Source of the DNA: Pelagisphaera sp964404745
GTDB taxonomy: Bacteria; Verrucomicrobiota; Verrucomicrobiia; Opitutales; Opitutaceae
Reading direction: 5' to 3'
Length of the DNA stretch: 64,000 nt
NCBI GenBank assembly: GCA_964404745.1
Contig: CAYOLG010000021.1
Coordinates: 20,491-84,490 of the forward strand
Every line of letters begins with the position of its first letter. Within the stretch, counting starts at the first letter, position 1. Positions 34,769 through 44,245 of the stretch are shown piece by piece. The notes below the pieces were generated by a model. The model was not told where the DNA came from and searched no databases. It worked only from the letters and a program-made list of their open reading frames with translations. Position numbers and translations under genes: made by a program.

Positions 34769-37123
34769 TCATTTCCGTTTGGTCGACGCATCCCACTGCA
34801 TACTCACCGTTTTCGGAAATCCGGGATGTTGCTGACGGTTTCGAGGGTCACCGAGATTTCCGTAGACCGGCCAACTTTCGAACGTCGCCGATTTTTCCCC
34901 TTTGTTGAATTTGACAATCCCGTAACCGAGGCCGCTTCGCTGCAAGTACTCGAGCGTTGGCTTTCCCTCCCCTTCGTAAGGATCGTCTACGAGAAAACTA
35001 AAGGGATTGGCCGCTGCCCAAACGGTGATCTTGTTGCGCCAACCATCGTAATAGCGGCCTGTGTAGTCCGGCATGCCGGGAAACAGGTTGCCGCCCGGGA
35101 CCTCTGGACGCCAAAAGCGGTGCGTCTGTGTTACTACCGCGGGGAGCGTAAAGCTCCAACCCGCGTCCTCCCAATCGTCAATGCCCTGCTGGACAAGGGT
35201 GGCGAAGTGCAGATCGCCGCTGACCATGATTGCGTTGGCGTCGCGAATCGCTTCTAAGGCTCGGCGGCGGCCTGTTTGCGGCCAGCCATTGGAGTCCATA
35301 TCTGCTACCATTAGATGATGGGGTTGGCAAAAAGCTGACTGATGCAACACCGCCCGAAGAGAGGCCTCATTCTTACCCCATTCCCGCAGGAATTCCAGTT
35401 GCCTTTCACCCAGCAGTTGCAAATCAGCTCGGTCTAAGTTTCTCGTGTCGAAATTCTTTTCATTAATTGTATCCATTTGCGGAATATTTCTTTCTCCACG
35501 CATCGCGAAAAGCGGCTTCATGGCATCGATAACGTCGCCCGGAGCGGATTTGAATTTCCGATCGTTAATAAGGGCAAAACTAACCCCGCCTACATCCAGG
35601 CTTGTCGTGTAGTAGCGAATACCTTGATCGACTGCCGTCGGGTCATGAGGATCCGGACGATGCCCCATCTGAGTGAACTCGACCATATTGACCCAATCCG
35701 CGTGCATGCGATAGCCGCCGAAGCAACGGTCCTTTCCCATGAGCATGCCGCTTTTGCCCCACAAGTCATTCGAATAGACATCGTGATCGTCCGGGGTCAT
35801 CACGCTTGGCCTATCTTTCAAAAGATCTCGAAAGCCCAGAATAGAAAGCCAGAATTTTTCCAGATAGTTGAGAGTTGCTCGCGGCACCTCTTCTTTTTCT
35901 CTGGCCAATACCGTCCAATATCCGCCATTCGATTCATAAATCTGGTCACCTGAAAAATAGACTAAGTCTGGGTCTTGCTGCAGAAGGTTTTCCACCAAGA
36001 AGCGGTTGGGAAACAGCTCCGAGTGCGAACAAGACAAGCCGGCCAACACGATGGTATCCTTGTCGACTGGGTCCTTGCGAATGACGCCGCTCCAACTATC
36101 CGTTCGCTCTCCATTAATCGCCTCCCAGTTGTAAGTCACCCGATAATCCTGGTCGATCGAGCTGTCCCAATCATCCACCCGAAAAAGAGCCGCTCGCGAC
36201 AAGGCCTCAATAGAGCTTTCAGCAATCGTTCTCCAACCGCTTGCAGACCGTATCTGCAGTGTCGCCGTTCGGCTCGCGCCGGCTTCCATGGGCGTGAAAA
36301 ACGCCATCAACTTCAACGTGCCCTCGTGGGCCGTATACTGCGTCCAGAGAATCGGCCCAATAGCCTGTTTCGGTTGGGCGCTAAATTTATCCCCCTCTAC
36401 AGCCCAGTCGGAAAACCAGAATCTCGGGTGGCTTGGCTCGGAACCGTCTCTCCGTTTAACCCTCGGAGCATTCAATCCGTGACAAGCTAGAGCCACGTTC
36501 CCAAGCAAAGAGTCCCGTTCGATCTCCGTTTCTAAAATACGCGATTCCCTGTCTGAAAGGGTAAGCGACAATCGAGCCTTAACCACTCGATCGGCATACG
36601 ATACCTCTAGTTCCAACGATGCATTATCCAGCTGGTCCAAAGTAAAGAGGGATTCCGAAAATTCAGATCCGAGCGCAAGGCGCCCATCCGTCGTTATGCC
36701 TGCCCGTAATGGAGGCTCTTGCATAAGTTCCGCGGCAAACGCCCCGTTCATGTCATGCAATATATTCGAACGATAGTCGTTCCGGTGCCCCACTGCCCCG
36801 AATTTGAATCCCACAAACGCCGCTTCAGAAACGGAATCCGGCTGATTCTCCGCAAGTCCCAATCGAGTTCGCATAGTAAACTCGCCATCTCCTTCCTTCA
36901 GTTGATGAGTCAGGGAATGAACTTCATTCACCCAGCCACCGTGCGTATTTTCTATGCGCCCATCAGATAGGCGCCAATTCATCAGCGGGGTTGTCCAAAA
37001 TTCTGGCCCAATCCATGGGCGGGTAATTCCCTGCTGCACGGTCAGCGAATCTTGAGCAGCGGATGATAGTACCGAACACAATGAAACGCATGCGATTAGG
37101 AGCCTATTGAAAACCATCTTCAT
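34769..37123 (-). CDS. PhoD-like alkaline phosphatase/phosphodiesterase
   Basis: 784 residues with a Sec signal (cleavage near LSSAAQ, residue 23). Residues ~30-330 form a beta-sandwich-rich N-terminal part; the PhoD catalytic domain follows with LSCSHSE, 'DLVYFSGDQIYES', 'SVMTPDDHDVYSNDLWG' and 'IMVSGDLHFATL', which carry the metal-binding Asp and His residues. PhoD enzymes hydrolyse phosphomono- and diesters in the periplasm and are Fe/Ca dependent; many are Tat exported, but here no twin arginine is seen. It lies between a secreted alpha/beta hydrolase and a PQQ-propeller protein on the same strand with gaps of about 110-200 bp. Confidence 0.87.
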   Translation of the reverse strand: MKMVFNRLLIACVSLCSVLSSAAQDSLTVQQGITRPWIGPEFWTTPLMNWRLSDGRIENTHGGWVNEVHSLTHQLKEGDGEFTMRTRLGLAENQPDSVSEAAFVGFKFGAVGHRNDYRSNILHDMNGAFAAELMQEPPLRAGITTDGRLALGSEFSESLFTLDQLDNASLELEVSYADRVVKARLSLTLSDRESRILETEIERDSLLGNVALACHGLNAPRVKRRDGSEPSHPRFWFSDWAVEGDKFSAQPKQAIGPILWTQYTAHEGTLKLMAFFTPMEAGASRTATLQIRSASGWRTIAESSIEALSRAALFRVDDWDSSIDQDYRVTYNWEAINGERTDSWSGVIRKDPVDKDTIVLAGLSCSHSELFPNRFLVENLLQQDPDLVYFSGDQIYESNGGYWTVLAREKEEVPRATLNYLEKFWLSILGFRDLLKDRPSVMTPDDHDVYSNDLWGKSGMLMGKDRCFGGYRMHADWVNMVEFTQMGHRPDPHDPTAVDQGIRYYTTSLDVGGVSFALINDRKFKSAPGDVIDAMKPLFAMRGERNIPQMDTINEKNFDTRNLDRADLQLLGERQLEFLREWGKNEASLRAVLHQSAFCQPHHLMVADMDSNGWPQTGRRRALEAIRDANAIMVSGDLHFATLVQQGIDDWEDAGWSFTLPAVVTQTHRFWRPEVPGGNLFPGMPDYTGRYYDGWRNKITVWAAANPFSFLVDDPYEGEGKPTLEYLQRSGLGYGIVKFNKGEKSATFESWPVYGNLGDPRNRQQHPGFPKTVSMQWDASTKRK

Positions 37124-37234
37124 GTTTGCGGAACTGTTGAAAGCAAAGAACGATGCAAAGGGATCATCTAAGGTATAGGAGCAAAGACGCGATAGAATAG
37201 AGTAAACAAACGTGAATACATTATTTTAGTTAAT

Positions 37235-38431
37235 CTACGGGACTACGATGTATTCGGAACTCACCATTAGCCCGCGTTCATCCGTTGCGTTGAAAAAGAA
37301 AGCGACCGCATCATCTGGGAGCTGAGCTGAAAGGATTGAATCGGAAACTGTCGCCTTCGCGCTTTGCCAGAGCCTCTCATTCCAGACGCCTGTTTCGGTT
37401 GTATAAAGGAGATTCGCTTCAACTACATCGGCTGCCGCGTCGTAGACAACGGATACGCCACTTTCGCTAATTGTTGGCTCACCCAATTGCGGGAGCGATT
37501 TACCCTCTTTAATCACGCTATCCGCGAAGGCATAGATCTCTTCCGGTTCCCAACCGGGTCTATGACCGTGCTGCATTCTTAGCTCGTAGCGCAATGTGAC
37601 GGGACCCCCGACCGCTTGGGACGAGCGCTGGTTTGACGGTAGGGCGAACGCGCCATCATTGGTTCCGTTCAGCCAAAAGGTTGGTATTCTCACATTGGAG
37701 AAATAGGCAGATCCATCGAAATAGCGATTCACGACCTCAGTATGTTCGCCCGGCTTGATCGCCTTTCCCTGCCGACTGTCTGAATCTGGCAAAAAGCCGC
37801 AGCCATAGACTGGGATAGCGAACTGGAAGCGATTATCCACTCCCATGATCGTGCTGGTGAGCGTCCCTCCCCAACTGATACCCGTGAGACCGATCTTTTC
37901 CGAATTCACTTCCGGAAAAGAACGAATAAGCGAATGAGCCCGAATCGCTTGGGCAACTGCGTGATAGTACCACTGCTCGTCAACGGGCTTCTCGAAGTCG
38001 TCAAAGATTCCCGCTCGGCTAGGTCCGGGATGCTCGGTAGGAACCCGGCCATCCTCGCGCCTCTCCGTTTTGTTAATGGGATAGTGTCCCTCGAGATCCA
38101 TGCTGATGGCAGCATACCCGCGCTCGTTCCATTTTGCTACCCAGGCATCAAAAGCGGTTCCCCCTCCTCCGTGGACGCAGACGACCGCCGGCCAACCGCC
38201 AGCAGGAGGATCTCCTGCCGGAACTCCATAGTAGGCAAATACTTGAACACGCTTCCCTTCATAGGGGATAGACTCATAGAGGATTCCCATCACGCCTTTA
38301 CGAGCCGCCTTATCGGTATTCCGCCATTCCGGGACTTCAAACAGCGTATCCAGGTTCCAAGGACCCATATGCTCTGCTTGGAGGCTCAAGCAGAGTAGAA
38401 AAAGGGAAAACGGGGCGGAGCATTTATTCAT
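37235..38431 (-). CDS. Exported alpha/beta hydrolase, acetylxylan esterase-like
   Basis: 398 residues with a short signal (ending SLQAE, about 20). The hydrolase core shows the oxyanion segment VCVHGGGGTAF (about 85-95), the nucleophile Ser186 in GLTGISWGGT and an acid/His pair expected near 'NGTNDGAF' and 'MQHGHRPGW'. It is close to dienelactone hydrolase/acetylxylan esterase types that deacylate sugars. About 60 C-terminal residues form an appended beta-rich domain that reappears as a stand-alone secreted protein at 20133-20432. The gene is divergent from the CBM9/PKD protein at 38584. Confidence 0.82.
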   Translation of the reverse strand: MNKCSAPFSLFLLCLSLQAEHMGPWNLDTLFEVPEWRNTDKAARKGVMGILYESIPYEGKRVQVFAYYGVPAGDPPAGGWPAVVCVHGGGGTAFDAWVAKWNERGYAAISMDLEGHYPINKTERREDGRVPTEHPGPSRAGIFDDFEKPVDEQWYYHAVAQAIRAHSLIRSFPEVNSEKIGLTGISWGGTLTSTIMGVDNRFQFAIPVYGCGFLPDSDSRQGKAIKPGEHTEVVNRYFDGSAYFSNVRIPTFWLNGTNDGAFALPSNQRSSQAVGGPVTLRYELRMQHGHRPGWEPEEIYAFADSVIKEGKSLPQLGEPTISESGVSVVYDAAADVVEANLLYTTETGVWNERLWQSAKATVSDSILSAQLPDDAVAFFFNATDERGLMVSSEYIVVP

Positions 38432-38583
38432 TCCAATCGACTCGATCCAGTATATAATATTTCAGGCTTGGGCCTATCCTGTATTTGGGGGATGCGGGAA
38501 GCGAAATTCGTATTGTTATTCTATCAATGCTCTGCTTCGCTTTGTCCACACAGATATTCGCAATTCCGTCGACCGCGCCCCTC

Positions 38584-39675
38584 ATGAGAAAATATCTATC
38601 TCCAGCCAGCTTGCTTGTTCTCTTGGCGACAAGCACCGCCCTCGCTTTCGAACGCCCCAATGAAGAGTTCAAGGTATTTCAGTTTCCGCCTGAACATATT
38701 CCGCATATTGATGGCAAGACGGCCGATTGGGACATTGTCGGCGAGGAATATACCTACCGCACCGACCAGCTTGACGGCACCTTGGGCGGATTTGAGGACG
38801 GAATCGTCAACCCGAAGGACCTCGATATTTCGGTGAAGGTCGGTTGGGTCAAGGGACTGAATCGCCTTTATTTCTTGTATGAAGCCTATGACGACTTCTG
38901 GGATTTCGAGCGTTTCGATGTGAAACGCAGCTACCAGAATGACATATTCGAAATCTCGCTCGATGCAGACATATCTGGCGGCCAATTCATCAACAACGAG
39001 CAGATCGAAGATCCGGTTGAAAACTACTTTCGATTCAGCGGTGTCCACGCTCAAAATTATCATATATTCACCCCGCCAATCAACAATCAGTGGTGCATGG
39101 TCTGGGGCGGCAATCCTTGGATTGGCTGGTTTCCCTGGGCTCATCAGGCATACGATTACGATTTCAAGCCTGGGGAAAGCGGTAAACTCGTCCTTGAATT
39201 CTGGGTGACTCCATTCGACTACGCGCCTTACGAAGGTCCTGAACGAGCTGTCGCCTCCAAACTGGTCGAAGATCAACTTATAGGGCTCTCGTGGGCAGTG
39301 CTCGATTTCGATAACGGAAAAAAGGATGGAGTGGGCAATTCCAATCTCGCAGGTGAACGCTTGAGCGTTCAAGACGCATCGCATCTTTGCCCATTCCGCT
39401 TGATGCCTATAGAGAAGCATCTGCTACCGGCTATCGAGTCGAGGTTCACCTTCAAAATCATCGATATGGAAAAACGACTAGTCTATTTCAAGGACGAATC
39501 AATCGGAGACATTACCAAGTGGACATGGCACTTTGGCGACGGCAAAACCTCAAACGAACAAAATCCAATCCACGCCTATGGCGAATCGAGTTTCAAGCAT
39601 AACGTACTCCTTGAGGTTGAAGGACCTGAGGGAGTATCGAGATTTTCCAGACACCGAGAAGTGCTTATTAAATAG
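38584..39675 (+). CDS. Exported CBM9-like and PKD-domain protein
   Basis: 363 residues from the ATG at 38584, which opens a good signal (YLSPASLLVLLATSTALA); an upstream start at 38485 is open but adds a second hydrophobic stretch. Residues ~35-265 resemble the DOMON/CBM9-type sugar- or haem-binding sandwich ('HIDGKTADWDIVGEEY', 'LYFLYEAYDDFWDFER', 'NDIFEISLDAD'). The last ~85 residues are a PKD domain ('ITKWTWHFGDGKTSNEQNP'). No catalytic domain is seen, so it is probably a binding or scaffold protein at the surface. Followed by the sugar dehydrogenase-cytochrome gene on the same strand. Confidence 0.78.
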   Translation: MRKYLSPASLLVLLATSTALAFERPNEEFKVFQFPPEHIPHIDGKTADWDIVGEEYTYRTDQLDGTLGGFEDGIVNPKDLDISVKVGWVKGLNRLYFLYEAYDDFWDFERFDVKRSYQNDIFEISLDADISGGQFINNEQIEDPVENYFRFSGVHAQNYHIFTPPINNQWCMVWGGNPWIGWFPWAHQAYDYDFKPGESGKLVLEFWVTPFDYAPYEGPERAVASKLVEDQLIGLSWAVLDFDNGKKDGVGNSNLAGERLSVQDASHLCPFRLMPIEKHLLPAIESRFTFKIIDMEKRLVYFKDESIGDITKWTWHFGDGKTSNEQNPIHAYGESSFKHNVLLEVEGPEGVSRFSRHREVLIK

Positions 39676-39691
39676 GCGACCATACCAGTCT

Positions 39692-39756
39692 TGGTAGCGG
39701 GCGATCTCCGAGCGCCCATGCCTAGCTACGGAGGCGCAAGCCGAGCGTACCGCTAT
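39692..39756. repeat. GTAG-type repeat, arm type GGTAGCGGGCGATC
   Basis: Starts GGTAGCGGGCGATCTCCGAG and ends near GCGTACCGCTATC, immediately after the PKD-protein stop. The same arm occurs at 34635, 47669 and 54157. Confidence 0.6.
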
Positions 39757-39839
39757 CTTTTACCACCTGCGAGGTTGGCAAAATGGCTTGCTCAGCCAGT
39801 GACTTCAGGCATTACGGAACTCCATACACCCCTTTTCCA

Positions 39840-42677
39840 ATGAACCGTTTTCTTTGCTTTGCTCTCGTCTTTTCCGCTTCCCTGCAGGCTGTTCGAGAGC
39901 CGTGGACCACATCGGGTATTCATGGGCTACCATCACCCCCGGAGCCTTACAAGCTAGAGCGGGCTTTCCCGAAACTTAGTTTCGCAAATCCCGTGGAAAT
40001 GGTCTGGTCGCCAGCATTGAAGAAATTCGCGGTGATGGAAGTTGAAGGGAAAGTGTTTACCTTCGATGACGACCCCGGCGTTTCAGAACCGGACCTCATG
40101 ATCGATCTGGAGGAAACCGTTGGCGCCGACAAAGCATACGGGATGGTGTTTCACCCCGACTTCAAAGAGAACCGCTTCATCTACCTCTGCTACATTGAAG
40201 GAAGCGGCATCATTGATGGCACTAAGGTTTCTCGATTCCAAGTACGCGAAACAGAGCCACCCACCATCGATCCCGCTTCCGAAAAGATTCTCATCGCTTG
40301 GCGATCCGGAGGCCATAATGGATGCAGTCTGCAATTCGGCCCTGATGGGTACTTGTATATTTCCACTGGAGATGGCACGCCGCCATCGCCACCGGACGCT
40401 TTAAACACGGGACAGGATATCAGCGATTTGCTAAGCGCCATTCTGCGTATTGACGTAGACGATACAGTTGGAGATAAGAATTACGGCATACCTGCTGACA
40501 ATCCGTTCTTGAATCTGGAAGGAGCTCGGCCGGAAGTTTGGGCTTACGGGTTTCGCAATCCCTGGCGAATGAGTTTCGACCGGAAATCCGGAGACCTTTG
40601 GGTAGGCGATGTTGGCTGGGAGAAGAAGGAAATGATTTACAAAGTTCGACGCGGCGGCAACTACGGCTGGAGCGTGACGGAGGGAAGCCAACCGGTGAAG
40701 CCCAACAATCCCCGCGGCCCTACACCGATTCTGGCGCCCACAGTCGAGCATCCACATAGCGAGGCCAAAAGCATAACTGGGGGGTTCGTGTACCACGGGG
40801 ATCGCCATAAGGAGCTAACGGGAAGCTACGTCTATGGGGATTACATGACCGGAAAGATTTGGAGCTTGAATGACCAAACAAACCATCTCCAAGAGCTGGC
40901 AGACTCGGCTATAAACATCATCTGTTTTGCTCCCGACGCTGAAGACGAGTTGTATGTCATCGATTACGGAGGCGCTATCTACCAGCTTGCCGCAAATTCG
41001 GATTCAGCGGCTTCGATGCCATTTCCGCAAAAGCTCAGCGAGACTGGGCTGTTCGCGGATACCGCCAAGCTGGAAACCGCTGCGGGCGTGATACCCTACG
41101 AGATCAACGCCGCGGCCTGGAGCGATCATGCTGAAGGGCAGCGCATAATCGCCCTACCAGAGAAGACCCAGCTGGGCATATACGATAGGACACAGGCTAC
41201 CAAGGGGCACGTAAAAGGGGAATTTAGTTACCCCAATGGAGGGGTGGTGGCAAAGACCCTCACCCTGGAAATGGAAATGGGCAATCCCGCCAGCAAACGG
41301 CGCATAGAAACGCAGGTTCTTCACCGTTACAAAGATCAATGGCACGCGGTCAACTACCTATGGAATGAAGATCAGACCGATGCCGTCCTGGCCCCGGAGG
41401 AAGGCAGCGACTCCCTTTTCGAAGTGAAAGACCCCCGAGCTCCGGACGGCCTTCGCCTGCAATCCTGGCGCCATGCTAGTCGCACGGAATGCATGCTCTG
41501 CCACAACAACCGCCGGGGAAATATATTGTCCTTCAACCTTGGCCAACTCAATACTGGCGAGCAACTCGATAGGCTTGCTAAAAGCGATATATTCAAACGT
41601 TCACTACCGAAAACGCGGACATCAATTGCCGATCCCTACGATTCCGTGTACGAAATCGATGAGCGAGCCCGTTCCTATCTGCATGTGAACTGCACGCATT
41701 GCCACACCCGAGGCGGCGGAGGCACTGCTATTTTCCAAACCCGAATTGAGTTTAGCCTGGATGAAACCTTGCTTGTGAACGGATCGACCACCCAAGGAGA
41801 TCTAGGAATTCTGGATCCCTTCTTGATTGTCCCAGCCGATCCCTATCGTTCCGTACTCTACCACCGCATGGCTAAACTGGGTCCTGGACATATGCCTCAA
41901 TTTGGCTCCCGGATCGTAGACGAAGCAGGGTTGGCTCTGATCAATCGATGGATCTCTGATATGCAACCAGGCGACGAAACGCCAACAGCCGCTTCCAAAA
42001 CCGAAGCTTTGAATGCCTTCAAGGCTGGCGACACCTCATCGATTAGCGAGCTGCTGGCCAGGCCGGAATCGGCGTTGCTGCTAGCCGACGCCATTGCCGG
42101 TAAGGACCTTTCGCAGGAACCCATTCAAACAGCCCTTGCCCAAGCCGCAGAGCGCGACAGCCCCTTTGTTCGCGACTTGTTTCTGCGCTTCAAGAATCAG
42201 CCCGTGTCAACCAAACGCATCGGTCTCTCGCCTAGCATCGCAGAAATCCTCGCCCTAAAAGGGGATACCGAAAATGGCCGTTCCCTATTCCGCAGGGCCG
42301 ACCTCCTTTGCCTCAACTGCCATGTGGCCGAAGGACAAGGGCGAAACTTCGGTCCTGAACTAGATGGCATTGGCGATAAATTCAATCGCGAACAAATTCT
42401 CGATCAAATCCTGCGCCCCTCGAATGTGATTCACCCGGACTACGCTCTGCAAGAAATAGCGCTCAAAAACGGTGACCGACTAACAGGCTTTGTCGTTGAA
42501 CGCTCAGAAAATGCCATTGTGCTTCGCGACCCAGCCAATAAAAATCACCGCATCCTCGCATCCAATATTGAATCGACCAGCCAAAGCGCAATATCAGCCA
42601 TGCCACTGGGTATCACGCAAAACCTGACCATCCAAGAGGCCGCGGACTTGGTGGACTATCTGCAAACGCTAAAGTAG
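39840..42677 (+). CDS. Sugar dehydrogenase (GSDH)-cytochrome c fusion, exported
   Basis: 945 residues from the ATG at 39840 (signal LCFALVFSASLQA); an open frame from 39783 adds a polar leader. Residues ~35-400 are a glucose/sorbosone dehydrogenase propeller ('MVFHPDFKENRFIYLCY', 'SGGHNGCSLQFGPDGYLY', 'GFRNPWRMSFD'), PQQ-dependent in characterised members. The middle third has two CxxCH sites (TECMLCHNN and NCTHCHTRG) in a block seen in SO_0930-like proteins. The C-terminal ~140 residues are a planctomycete/verrucomicrobial haem-binding domain with LCLNCHVAEGQG and 'FGPELDGIGDKFNRE'. It probably oxidises a sugar in the periplasm and passes electrons to c-type haems. Confidence 0.87.
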   Translation: MNRFLCFALVFSASLQAVREPWTTSGIHGLPSPPEPYKLERAFPKLSFANPVEMVWSPALKKFAVMEVEGKVFTFDDDPGVSEPDLMIDLEETVGADKAYGMVFHPDFKENRFIYLCYIEGSGIIDGTKVSRFQVRETEPPTIDPASEKILIAWRSGGHNGCSLQFGPDGYLYISTGDGTPPSPPDALNTGQDISDLLSAILRIDVDDTVGDKNYGIPADNPFLNLEGARPEVWAYGFRNPWRMSFDRKSGDLWVGDVGWEKKEMIYKVRRGGNYGWSVTEGSQPVKPNNPRGPTPILAPTVEHPHSEAKSITGGFVYHGDRHKELTGSYVYGDYMTGKIWSLNDQTNHLQELADSAINIICFAPDAEDELYVIDYGGAIYQLAANSDSAASMPFPQKLSETGLFADTAKLETAAGVIPYEINAAAWSDHAEGQRIIALPEKTQLGIYDRTQATKGHVKGEFSYPNGGVVAKTLTLEMEMGNPASKRRIETQVLHRYKDQWHAVNYLWNEDQTDAVLAPEEGSDSLFEVKDPRAPDGLRLQSWRHASRTECMLCHNNRRGNILSFNLGQLNTGEQLDRLAKSDIFKRSLPKTRTSIADPYDSVYEIDERARSYLHVNCTHCHTRGGGGTAIFQTRIEFSLDETLLVNGSTTQGDLGILDPFLIVPADPYRSVLYHRMAKLGPGHMPQFGSRIVDEAGLALINRWISDMQPGDETPTAASKTEALNAFKAGDTSSISELLARPESALLLADAIAGKDLSQEPIQTALAQAAERDSPFVRDLFLRFKNQPVSTKRIGLSPSIAEILALKGDTENGRSLFRRADLLCLNCHVAEGQGRNFGPELDGIGDKFNREQILDQILRPSNVIHPDYALQEIALKNGDRLTGFVVERSENAIVLRDPANKNHRILASNIESTSQSAISAMPLGITQNLTIQEAADLVDYLQTLK

Positions 42678-42805
42678 GGGGGCGCAGCAATTTTTCTTGG
42701 AGCGCGTAGAGAAGCGAAGAAAGCACAGATCCCGAGACAGTTAAGTTTGCCCCTTTCTCGGTCCCCTCAATTGATAAAAGGCATACTTAATCAACGAATC
42801 AAAAC

Positions 42806-43903
42806 ATGCCACTTTCAGAAAAAGCCATTTCAGCCCTTTCGTCCCCTACCTTGATCGTATTTCCCGATCGTGTTCGTAAAAATATCGAGCTCATGATTTC
42901 CATCGCCGGCGATGCCTCGAGACTGCGTCCTCACGTCAAAACCTACAAGATGAAGGAAATCGTCCGCATGCAGATGGATGCGGGAATCGAGAAGTTCAAA
43001 TGCGCCACTCTCGCGGAGGCCCGTGTGCTTATTGAATGCGGAGCCAAGGAGGCCCTTCTCGCCCGTCAGCCAGTCGAACCGGACATCGCCAGCCTGGTAA
43101 GAATCGCCAAGGAAAATCCGGGTACGCGTGTCGCCACTATCATCGACAACTACGCCAGTCTTAGAGCGATCGAGTCCGAATGCCAGCAGTTCGATACGTC
43201 CATCGGAATATTTTTGGATATCAATGTGGGGATGAACCGAACGGGAATTCGGGCGGAAGACGCTGACTCTCTTTATCGCAGCATCTTCGAGAGCGAATGG
43301 ATCGATCTCGAAGGGCTTCATGTATACGATGGGCATATTCGCGATGCGGATATCGAAGATAGGAAACGGCGCTGCAATGAAGAATACAAGCCCGTCGAAA
43401 GCTTGCTCGAAAGACTCGCAAGGGAAAGCCTGCCTGCGCCTTGCGTGGTCGCCGGCGGAAGTCCTACCTTCCCTATCCACGCCGAACGAAAAAACGTGGA
43501 TCTAAGCCCAGGAACGACCTTGCTTTGGGATTTTGGATACGGTGACCTCTTTGAAGATTTGCCATTCGAGCATGCCGCCTTGCTTCTGACGAGAGTGATC
43601 AGCAAGCCAGGCCCAGATTTGCTTTGCTTTGATCTTGGCCACAAAGCGGTAGCCTCGGAAATGCCCCATCCTCGGGTTCGCTTACTTGGACTAGAGGATG
43701 ACATTGAGTTCGTCGGCCATAGCGAGGAGCATCTTGTTGCTCGAACAGACCGCGCGGCTGAGCTGTCGATAGGCGACGCTTTCCTAGGCATTCCCAATCA
43801 CATCTGCCCAACAGTGGCCTTACACAATAAGGTAGTTGTTGCAGAAAACGGAGAACCTACCGGAACCTGGACGGTAGCGGCACGGGACCGGATACCGGAT
43901 TGA
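42806..43903 (+). CDS. D-threonine aldolase-like PLP enzyme
   Basis: 365 residues, cytosolic. Alanine-racemase-type N-terminal barrel: RPHVKTYKMKE holds the probable PLP lysine (Lys45), and 'FLDINVGMNRTGI' and 'LHVYDGHIRD' line the cofactor site. The C-terminal D-serine dehydratase-like domain has 'GIPNHICPTVAL', whose His and Cys bind the divalent metal in D-threonine aldolase and eukaryotic-type D-serine dehydratase. The reaction is therefore retro-aldol cleavage or dehydration of a D-beta-hydroxy amino acid. Nearby dipeptidase and RidA genes (44246-45799, opposite strand) support an amino-acid catabolic role. Confidence 0.87.
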   Translation: MPLSEKAISALSSPTLIVFPDRVRKNIELMISIAGDASRLRPHVKTYKMKEIVRMQMDAGIEKFKCATLAEARVLIECGAKEALLARQPVEPDIASLVRIAKENPGTRVATIIDNYASLRAIESECQQFDTSIGIFLDINVGMNRTGIRAEDADSLYRSIFESEWIDLEGLHVYDGHIRDADIEDRKRRCNEEYKPVESLLERLARESLPAPCVVAGGSPTFPIHAERKNVDLSPGTTLLWDFGYGDLFEDLPFEHAALLLTRVISKPGPDLLCFDLGHKAVASEMPHPRVRLLGLEDDIEFVGHSEEHLVARTDRAAELSIGDAFLGIPNHICPTVALHNKVVVAENGEPTGTWTVAARDRIPD

Positions 43904-43920
43904 TGTATTCGTCGCCCAAA

Positions 43921-43990
43921 GTAGCAGCTGTCTTCAGGCTGCTGTAGATCAAGCTCCCATTCCAGAACGCGGGCTAAAGCGCCGCGCTAC
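43921..43990. repeat. GTAG-CTAC palindromic repeat, variant
   Basis: Starts GTAGCAGCTGTCTTCAGGCT with an AGCAGC/GCTGCT hairpin and ends GGGCTAAAGCGCCGCGCTAC. The right arm is the reverse of the arm at 6021. Together with the next entry it fills most of the 342-bp gap 43904-44245. Confidence 0.6.
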
Positions 43991-44012
43991 GGAAAGCTGT
44001 GGCCATCGACCC

Positions 44013-44149
44013 ATGGTAGGACCTGACTGCAACCTTGTCAGCCACATTGGATTGGGTCCAGTATATCGTCTCGGCCGGTTGAGGACAACCGACCCTACCA
44101 TTGGCTAAATCGTTGGCAAAATGGTAGGGCTGCTTATCCCTAAGCAGCC
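44013..44149. repeat. GGTAG/CTACC-bounded repeat with terminal hairpin
   Basis: 44014-44099 is bounded by GGTAGGACC and CCCTACC, and 44123-44149 starts GGTAGGGCTGCTTA and folds into a perfect 9-bp stem (GGCTGCTTA/TAAGCAGCC, loop TCCC). It lies between the convergent D-threonine aldolase-like and dipeptidase genes and may also terminate transcripts. Confidence 0.55.
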
Positions 44150-44245
44150 GAATGGGTTGGCACTCTCATTTAAAGGGAACCGGCCTCGATGATAACAAAT
44201 CGCTACGAACTTGGAATTTGATAGAATTATCGGTGACAATCTTTT

